A DNA stretch of 64,000 nucleotides from the NCBI GenBank assembly GCA_947499975.1, contig CANMQE010000002.1, forward strand, positions 372,001 to 436,000, in the 5' to 3' direction. This document shows, in pieces, positions 57,515 to 64,000 of this stretch. Every line of letters starts with the position of its first letter. Position 1 is the first letter of the stretch. The DNA is from an uncultured Sphingomonadaceae bacterium. GTDB taxonomy: Bacteria; Pseudomonadota; Alphaproteobacteria; Sphingomonadales; Sphingomonadaceae. The position numbers and the translations under genes were made by a program. Under the pieces are notes generated by a model, which did not search any database, was not told the DNA's origin, and saw only the letters and a list, made by a program, of their open reading frames with translations.

Positions 57515-57555
57515 TGCAAGTGCGAAATAATCCACTGCTTTTGCGTATTTCGCAA
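57515..57555. repeat. 41-nt upstream element, copy B
   Basis: Second copy of the element at 57055-57095. Here the two ends form a clear 9-bp inverted repeat, TGCGAAATA (57521-57529) and TATTTCGCA (57546-57554), and the right half is the dyad TTGCGTATTTCGCAA. It stands 87 nt upstream of the UrcA-family gene (minus strand) and 72 nt upstream of guaA (plus strand), so it may act on both. Confidence 0.7.
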
Positions 57556-57627
57556 TTATGGATACTTCGCATACACGAAGATACGGGCGTGCTGGACTTG
57601 CGGGCCCGCTTTGGGCAATGCGCTGCC

Positions 57628-59202
<1,575 letters not shown>

Positions 59203-59371
59203 ATCGCCGAGGCTGGTAAGGCAGTAAAAAGCCTGCCGGCCCGGCAGTTTACACAGAGCCCAAAGAAAATCTGAGGCACGCTGCAGATCTTCTGCTGGGC
59301 GGCGCGGAACGGTGAGGCCCACCTGTCCATTTGAAGATGCAAACGCATCGATACATTTCAAAGGACAACCT

Positions 59372-60529
59372 ATGGCCCGCGACCACCAGAAAACACACAA
59401 CGCCGCCCTGTTCACCCCCGTTACGGCCGGTGACGTCACCGTGCCCAATCGCGTTTGGATGGCCCCGCTCACCCGCAGCCGCTCCACCGCCGGCGATAAC
59501 GAGCAGACCCCGCTCCACGCGCTCTATTATTCGCAGCGCGCTGGCGCAGGGCTGATCGTTTCCGAGGCCACGCAGATCAGCCAGCAGGGGCAGGGCTACG
59601 CCTGGACGCCGGGCATCTTCACAGACGGGCAGGTGGAAAGCTGGAAGCTGGTGACCGATGCCGTGCACAATGCAGGTGGGCGGATCTTCTGCCAGTTGTG
59701 GCACGTGGGCGCGGTCAGCCACCCGGTGTTCCAGCCCGACGGACGCGCGCCCGTTTCCTCCAGCGCTTGGACGCCCGAGGGCGAGGCCTTCGTTGGCGAC
59801 CGCCATCCCGATGGCCCCACCGTACCGCATGAAGAGGCCCGCGCGCTGACGCGTGAAGAGATCGACGAAGTGATCGAAGATTACCGTCACGCAGCAAGGC
59901 AGGCCGCCAGGGCCGGTTTCGATGGCGTGGAGCTGCACGCCGCCAATGGCTATCTGATCGACCAGTTCATGCGATCGGGCGTCAACAATCGTGACGACGA
60001 GTTTGGCGGCAGCCTGGAAAACCGGTTGCGTCTGTTGGGGATGGCCATTGATGCCGTGACAGATGAGCTGCCCGCCGGGCGCGTGGGCGTGCGGCTAACC
60101 CCGCTTGGCGGGGCCGGCGGCAGCACGGACGAAAAGCCGGAGGAAACCTATCCCGCAGCGGCGAAGCTGCTTTCGGGCAGGGGTCTTGCCTATCTCCACG
60201 TGGTGCGCGCCACCGATCACGGCGGGGCGGATGACAACCAGTCGCGCGGCGATGCCATCCTGAAGGACATGCGCGAGAATTTCGACGGTACCTTCGTCGC
60301 CAACGGCAATCTATCCCCGGAAGAGGCGGCGCGCTGGATCGCGGAAGACCGCGCGGATGCCGTGGCTTTTGGCCGCAACTTCATCGCCAATCCCGATCTG
60401 CCCGCGCGGATCGCGCAGGGCGGCCCGTATAACGAGCCGGACGATTCCACGTTCTACGGCGGCGACGCGCATGGCTATGTCGACTATTCCTCTCTCGAGA
60501 CGGTCGACGATCCCCTGCCTGCTGGCTGA
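59372..60529 (+). CDS. Old yellow enzyme family reductase (NemA-like)
   Basis: A 385-residue FMN-dependent TIM-barrel ene-reductase, NADH:flavin oxidoreductase family. Landmarks: NRVWMAPLTRSRS, the Gln/His of IFCQLWHVGAVSHP, the catalytic-site HAANGYLIDQFM (His and Asn binding the substrate carbonyl), and NGNLSPEEAARWI with AFGRNFIANPDLP for FMN phosphate. It is of the classical type of about 365-390 residues, likely acting on alpha,beta-unsaturated carbonyls or nitro compounds. AAAGGA stands 6 nt before the ATG. A strong hairpin follows 11 bp after the stop. Confidence 0.92.
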   Translation: MARDHQKTHNAALFTPVTAGDVTVPNRVWMAPLTRSRSTAGDNEQTPLHALYYSQRAGAGLIVSEATQISQQGQGYAWTPGIFTDGQVESWKLVTDAVHNAGGRIFCQLWHVGAVSHPVFQPDGRAPVSSSAWTPEGEAFVGDRHPDGPTVPHEEARALTREEIDEVIEDYRHAARQAARAGFDGVELHAANGYLIDQFMRSGVNNRDDEFGGSLENRLRLLGMAIDAVTDELPAGRVGVRLTPLGGAGGSTDEKPEETYPAAAKLLSGRGLAYLHVVRATDHGGADDNQSRGDAILKDMRENFDGTFVANGNLSPEEAARWIAEDRADAVAFGRNFIANPDLPARIAQGGPYNEPDDSTFYGGDAHGYVDYSSLETVDDPLPAG

Positions 60530-60539
60530 GCGGATACAG

Positions 60540-60573
60540 CGGGGCCGGGAGCAGTCGCTTTCTCCCGGCCCCG
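60540..60573 (+). terminator. GC-rich hairpin after the old yellow enzyme gene
   Basis: Perfect 12-bp arms CGGGGCCGGGAG (60540-60551) and CTCCCGGCCCCG (60562-60573) with a 10-nt loop. No T-run follows; probably a terminator stem. Confidence 0.6.
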
Positions 60574-60664
60574 ATCCGTACGCGGGTGAACCTCCGGCGG
60601 GGAACAGGCGCACGAAGCTGCCGTTTATGCGGAAAGAGCCGTGTTGCCCAAGAAGGATGATCCC

Positions 60665-61108
60665 ATGAATTTTCGCGCTGTCGCCATCGTTGCCTCGCTT
60701 GTCGCCTTGACCGGCTGCGAAACCGTGGAGGAGGCGTATTACGAGCGGATTTCCACCACCTATACGGCTGAACTGCGCGGTTCCAACCAAGTGCAGCAAG
60801 GCGATCCGACCGGATCGGGTACAGCGGAAATCAGCTTCTCTGACGAATTGACCCGCGTGTGCTGGGACTTGAACGATCTTACCGGGCTCGGCCCCATCAC
60901 CGGCGCGCATATCCATCGCGGAGCTGCCGGTGTGGACGGGCCCGTCGTCCTGCCGCTGAAGCAGGCGACAGAGGGCGGCTGGCGCGGCTGCAGCGGTGAC
61001 ACCGACTGGGTGCAGGCCGCCTTCACCGAAGGGCTGCAGAACTACTACGTCAATGTCCACACCGCCGAATATCCCGGCGGTGCCATTCGCGGCCAGCTGC
61101 GACAGTAG
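60665..61108 (+). CDS. CHRD-domain lipoprotein
   Basis: A 147-residue predicted lipoprotein. The lipobox SLVALTGC puts the lipidated Cys near residue 17. The CHRD domain is compact and recognisable: TAELRGSNQVQQGDPTGSGTAEISF, then THIHRG-like AHIHRGAAGVDGPVVLPL and the end VNVHTAEYPGGAIRGQLRQ. CHRD domains occur alone in many bacterial exported proteins and in animal chordin; the function is unknown. AAGGATGATCCC precedes the ATG. No partner gene is obvious. Confidence 0.85.
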   Translation: MNFRAVAIVASLVALTGCETVEEAYYERISTTYTAELRGSNQVQQGDPTGSGTAEISFSDELTRVCWDLNDLTGLGPITGAHIHRGAAGVDGPVVLPLKQATEGGWRGCSGDTDWVQAAFTEGLQNYYVNVHTAEYPGGAIRGQLRQ

Positions 61109-61153
61109 GCCGCCTGCTGGAACGCGGGCGTCGGCGCGGCTAGGCAGGCGGTG

Positions 61154-61867
61154 ATGCAGCTACCCCTTGGCCCCGATCCGCGCACGCAGACGCTTGCCCG
61201 CATCCATGCCGCGCTGATCCGCGCGTTCGGCCGGATAGAGCGGCAGGATGAAAGGCGCCGCGATCCGGCATGGACGCTGGTGCAGGGCGTGATCGGCGCG
61301 CAGACCAAAACGCCTGTCTCCAACGCCTCTACCGATGCGCTGCTGGCGCGTTTCGGAACTTGGGAAGATGTGGCCCGCGTCGATATCGCCGAACTGCAGC
61401 GCTTGCTGGGCAACCAGACCTTCCCCGCCGTGGCGGCGGAGCGGCTGAAGGCGTGCCTGCTTGCCATCATGGAGGAGCGCGGCGCGGTGGATATGCGCCA
61501 CCTTTCCAACCTGCCCGATGAAGAGGCGATGGCTTGGCTGGAGGAGTTGCCAGGCGTGGGGCGCAAGATCGCGGCGGGGGTGATGAACACCTCGCTTTTC
61601 GCACGGCGGCAAGTGGTGATCGACGGGCATCATCGCCGCGTGATGCAGCGCACCGGGCTGGTGCCCCCACGGGCAGACACCGCGCGCACCTATACGACGC
61701 TGATGCCGCTGCTGCCCGAAGAATGGAGCGCCGCCGATATCGACGAGCATCACCTGCTGGTGAAACGGTTGGGGCAGGTGCACTGCCGACCCGCGCGCCC
61801 GCATTGCAGCGTGTGCCCGATCCATCCCGATTGCGAGACCGGAACCGCAATAGAATCCGTGCGCTGA
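61154..61867 (+). CDS. Endonuclease III-like DNA glycosylase, paralogue 1
   Basis: A 237-residue HhH-GPD protein with a [4Fe-4S] cluster. The helix-hairpin-helix LPGVGRKIAAG holds the glycosylase/lyase Lys (K138); the Asp is D157 in VIDGHHRRVM, where Nth has VDTH. The cluster has the canonical spacing C-x6-C-x2-C-x5-C (CRPARPHCSVCPIHPDC). One residue is inserted between Lys and Asp relative to E. coli Nth, and the N-terminal part differs, so substrate preference may differ. ATG at 61154 is used; GTG at 61151 is adjacent. A second Nth gene follows after 6 bp. Confidence 0.85.
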   Translation: MQLPLGPDPRTQTLARIHAALIRAFGRIERQDERRRDPAWTLVQGVIGAQTKTPVSNASTDALLARFGTWEDVARVDIAELQRLLGNQTFPAVAAERLKACLLAIMEERGAVDMRHLSNLPDEEAMAWLEELPGVGRKIAAGVMNTSLFARRQVVIDGHHRRVMQRTGLVPPRADTARTYTTLMPLLPEEWSAADIDEHHLLVKRLGQVHCRPARPHCSVCPIHPDCETGTAIESVR

Positions 61868-61873
61868 TGATCC

Positions 61874-62533
61874 ATGCTTGATGCGCGCCAGACAGAGGAA
61901 GTCTATCGCAGACTGTCGCGCGCGATGCCGGGCCGCACGAGACATGCCAAGGGGCCGAAGGGGCAGCCCGATGCCTTCCGTTCCTGCATATCGTGCATGC
62001 TTTCCGCCCAGTCGCTGGATCGCAACACGGCGGCGGCAACGAAGGCGCTGTTCGCGCTGGCAGTAACGCCCGAAGACATGCTGGCCCTGCCTGACGAGCG
62101 GATCGCCGCTGCGATAAGGCCCTGCGGCCTCTACAATATGAAGACGCGCAATATCCGCAAGTTCTGCGAGGCCTTGCTGGCAGAGCACGCAGGGGTTGTG
62201 CCCGATACGCGCGAAGGATTGCTGTCATTACCCGGCATTGGCCGCAAATGCGCCGATATCGTGATGAGCTTCACCTTCGGGAAGGACGTGATCGCGGTGG
62301 ATACGCACGTCCACCGCGTGTGTAACCGCATCGGACTGACGGATGCAAAAACGGCGGACAAGACAGCGCAGCAACTGGAAAGCCGCTCTCCCGACTGGGC
62401 TATGCGTGACGGGCACTTCTGGCTAATCCAGTTCGGGAAACGCGTTTGCAAGGCGCGCTCGCCCCTTTGCGGCGAATGCCCTGTAAACGACCTGTGCGAA
62501 TATTACGCCGCGACCGGCGGGGAGAATGCATGA
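61874..62533 (+). CDS. nth: Endonuclease III, paralogue 2
   Basis: A 219-residue bifunctional DNA glycosylase/AP lyase for oxidised pyrimidines. K125 in LPGIGRKCADIV and D143 in VDTHVHRVCNR are 18 residues apart as in E. coli Nth (K120, D138). The cluster motif CKARSPLCGECPVNDLC has canonical spacing. SCMLSAQSLDRNTAAATK replaces the usual LSAQATDxxVN segment. This copy is closer to standard Nth than the preceding one. The next gene's ATG overlaps its stop (ATGA). Confidence 0.92.
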   Translation: MLDARQTEEVYRRLSRAMPGRTRHAKGPKGQPDAFRSCISCMLSAQSLDRNTAAATKALFALAVTPEDMLALPDERIAAAIRPCGLYNMKTRNIRKFCEALLAEHAGVVPDTREGLLSLPGIGRKCADIVMSFTFGKDVIAVDTHVHRVCNRIGLTDAKTADKTAQQLESRSPDWAMRDGHFWLIQFGKRVCKARSPLCGECPVNDLCEYYAATGGENA

Positions 62534-63315
62534 GCTGGGATAATTATTTTGCCGAGGATGCCGGCGCCAACGAAGCGGAAACGCGGGGCAAGCCGCGCAC
62601 GCTGACCGTGGGCTGGACCGTGAAATGGGATGCGAAGGGCAGCGCGATCTGGGCTCCGCCGCAGCCCTTCAGCCGGTCTGACCCCAAGGCAGGCAGCGCG
62701 AAGTCCATCCAGGCGTGCCCGGCCGCGATCGATTTCGACAGGCGGCATTTCGTCATCCCGTGCCCGGTGGACCTGGAACTGGCCTTTGCCCGCAATGCGC
62801 AGGGGCAATTGCAGCTGGTGGACAACAATGGCGAGCAATCTGGCATGCGTCCGCAGGGTCGGGCCAACCTCTTCATCGTCCAGCCGAGCAGTGAATGGCG
62901 CCACCCGGACAGGCCCATCATCCAGTTCACCGCGCCATACGTCTTCGTGGCGGACGAGCCGTGCTGGGTGGTGCAGACCGCGCCGCACCTGCACTGGTTC
63001 CCGACCCCGCGCCCCGGCGTGCAGATGGGCGGACGGTATCCCGTGCACATCTGGCCGCGACCGTTGGCCTGGGCATTCGAGTGGTATGACATTACCAAAC
63101 CGCTGAAGCTCTCGCGTGGAGAGCCGTGGTTCTACGTGCATTTCGAAACCGAGAATCCGGGTGCGCGCGTGCGGCTGGTGGAGCAGGAAATGACCGAGGA
63201 GCTGGAAGGCTATCTCGATTCGATCATCGACGTGTCGAATTACGTCAATCGCACCTACGGCCTGTTTGCAGATGCCCAGCGCACGCGCCCGGCAAAGCTA
63301 GTGAAGCCGAAATAG
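62530..63315 (+). CDS. Unknown protein coupled to nth
   Basis: A 261-residue protein that I do not recognise. No signal peptide or TM segment. It is rich in Trp, Pro and Phe with conserved-looking blocks GWTVKWDAKGSAIWAPPQPF, QFTAPYVFVADEPCWVVQ, PHLHWFPTPRPGVQMGG and WPRPLAWAFEWYDI, suggesting a beta-sandwich-like fold, and an acidic helix near residues 212-226. The ATG overlaps the nth stop by 4 bp (ATGA), so it is translated with nth. It is convergent with the DUF924 gene 3 bp away. Confidence 0.78.
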   Translation: MSWDNYFAEDAGANEAETRGKPRTLTVGWTVKWDAKGSAIWAPPQPFSRSDPKAGSAKSIQACPAAIDFDRRHFVIPCPVDLELAFARNAQGQLQLVDNNGEQSGMRPQGRANLFIVQPSSEWRHPDRPIIQFTAPYVFVADEPCWVVQTAPHLHWFPTPRPGVQMGGRYPVHIWPRPLAWAFEWYDITKPLKLSRGEPWFYVHFETENPGARVRLVEQEMTEELEGYLDSIIDVSNYVNRTYGLFADAQRTRPAKLVKPK

Positions 63316-63318
63316 GGC

Positions 63319-63873
63319 CTACCAGGTGAAGCCCGCTTCCACGGCGCGCTTTTCGGCAGGTGTCGATCCGCGGCCCAGCACGTCATTGCGATGCGGATAG
63401 CGGCCAAAGCGTGCGATCATGCGATAGTGCGACCTGGCGAAGGAGAAGTTTGCCCCGCCATTGATGCGCGCGAAGATGCGCAGTGACAGCAGGTGATCGG
63501 CAATGTCCTCGCTGTGCATCAGCGGCATGGCCATGAACACGCGCTGCTGCCGGTGCAGGGGTTGCAGATAGCGGCGTCGCAGCGCCCCGTGCGTGATGGC
63601 ACGCGCCAGCGGATCGGTGGCAAAGGCGCGCGGTGTATCGCGAAACACGTTGCGCGGCACCTGATCGAACAGCAGCACGGCGGCCAATGCCGTCTGTGGA
63701 TCGGAAAGGAAGCTTTCTGCCGGACAGGATAAAAGCGCCTCCAGCGTGGGCCGGAAGCGCTTTTCCATTTTTGCGTCCAGTTCGCTGCTCCCGCCCCACC
63801 AGTCTTGCGGAGAGAGGGAGTGGAACCAGAAATGCAGCAGATCGGCGGCCCAGTACCTGTGTGCCTGGGCCAT
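63319..63873 (-). CDS. DUF924 family protein
   Basis: A 184-residue cytoplasmic helical protein of the DUF924 family. Typical segments are LLHFWFHSLSPQDWWGG, ALAAVLLFDQVPRNVFRDTPRAFATDPLA (family core) and FMAMPLMHSEDIADHL. It has a TPR-like fold in known relatives; function unknown. ATG at 63873 (MAQAHRYWAAD) is chosen; the reading frame is open to 63936, but that part overlaps the end of the upstream gene in another frame. Confidence 0.88.
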   Translation of the reverse strand: MAQAHRYWAADLLHFWFHSLSPQDWWGGSSELDAKMEKRFRPTLEALLSCPAESFLSDPQTALAAVLLFDQVPRNVFRDTPRAFATDPLARAITHGALRRRYLQPLHRQQRVFMAMPLMHSEDIADHLLSLRIFARINGGANFSFARSHYRMIARFGRYPHRNDVLGRGSTPAEKRAVEAGFTW

Positions 63874-63880
63874 TGCCGGA

Positions 63881-64000
63881 TCAGCCCTCGGCTTCGTCCA
63901 GCGTGTAGGGCACGAAGTCGTCGAGGAACAATACACCGCTGAACATGCCCGAGGATCGATCGATCGTGCGGGTCACATCCGTCGTGCAAAGGCGAGAGCT
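63881..64000 (-). CDS. Unidentified protein, C-terminal end only, cut by the right edge
   Basis: The last 39 codons of a gene that enters from the right edge on the minus strand, ending in TGA. The visible end includes TRTIDRSSGMFSGVLFLDDF and stops with YTLDEAEG. This is too short to name. It lies 7 bp before the DUF924 start on the same strand, so the two are probably cotranscribed. That the frame is coding is inferred from the close spacing and unbroken codons. Confidence 0.5.
   Translation of the reverse strand, partial: SSRLCTTDVTRTIDRSSGMFSGVLFLDDFVPYTLDEAEG

Noticed and set aside
59233..59255. Palindrome-like CTGCCGGCCCGGCAG after guaA
   Set aside because: The arms leave a one-base loop, so no hairpin can form; not a usable terminator.

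Overview
The window is 64 kb of GC-rich, gene-dense bacterial chromosome (48 protein genes supported, two of them cut by the window edges; no rRNA, tRNA, insertion sequence, prophage or CRISPR array seen). Gene content points to an alphaproteobacterium of the order Sphingomonadales, probably family Erythrobacteraceae: an UrcA-family small secreted protein, a PEP-CTERM-type anchor, a 7TM diguanylate cyclase, an HWE kinase, a DUF6628-like protein, TonB-dependent metal uptake, and alphaproteobacterial-type RpoB/RpoC, GyrB and GlnD. The family assignment is an inference from gene types, not from a database search.

Layout. 1-7.3 kb: pabB (cut by the left edge) divergent from a HerA-like DUF853 ATPase; an EF-hand protein / response regulator / histidine kinase operon; aminopeptidase P. 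7.4-18.7 kb: secreted oligopeptidase, thioesterase, diguanylate cyclase, alanine dehydrogenase, SGNH hydrolase, a second HerA-type ATPase, a tannase-family esterase, dCTP deaminase and a SnoaL-like protein. 18.8-23.6 kb: a ZnuD-like TonB receptor with His/acidic loops, gltX, a small gene behind two Fur-box-like dyads, and a META-like lipoprotein. 23.6-35.0 kb: rpoC, rpoB and ftsK, all on the minus strand; ribosomal protein genes rplJ/rplL are not next to rpoB. 35.1-41.9 kb: a divergent ThiE-like protein, the PLP-homeostasis protein YggS, a small secreted protein, glnD, lgt and a MidA-type methyltransferase. 41.9-45.7 kb: an HWE kinase translationally coupled to a choline/betaine-type ABC transporter. 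45.8-51.6 kb: isovaleryl-CoA dehydrogenase, a PlsC-like acyltransferase, a DUF1295 membrane protein, an EEP-family hydrolase, an M50 protease and an AI-2E family permease. 51.6-64 kb: gyrB, a PEP-CTERM protein plus TPR lipoprotein, two tiny minus-strand genes with duplicated upstream elements, guaA, an old yellow enzyme, a CHRD lipoprotein, two tandem endonuclease III paralogues with a coupled unknown gene, and a DUF924 gene.

Most of the window is housekeeping. The least explained signals are: (i) a 41-nt element present twice, 79 and 87 nt upstream of a 26-residue membrane peptide gene and an UrcA-family gene, the second copy also facing guaA; (ii) the Fur-like operators in front of a Cys-Cys small protein; (iii) the His/Glu-rich TonB receptor with a dyad in its leader; (iv) the kinase-transporter and EF-hand/two-component operons; (v) the nth-nth-unknown cassette. 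All regulatory assignments rest on reading motifs by eye.
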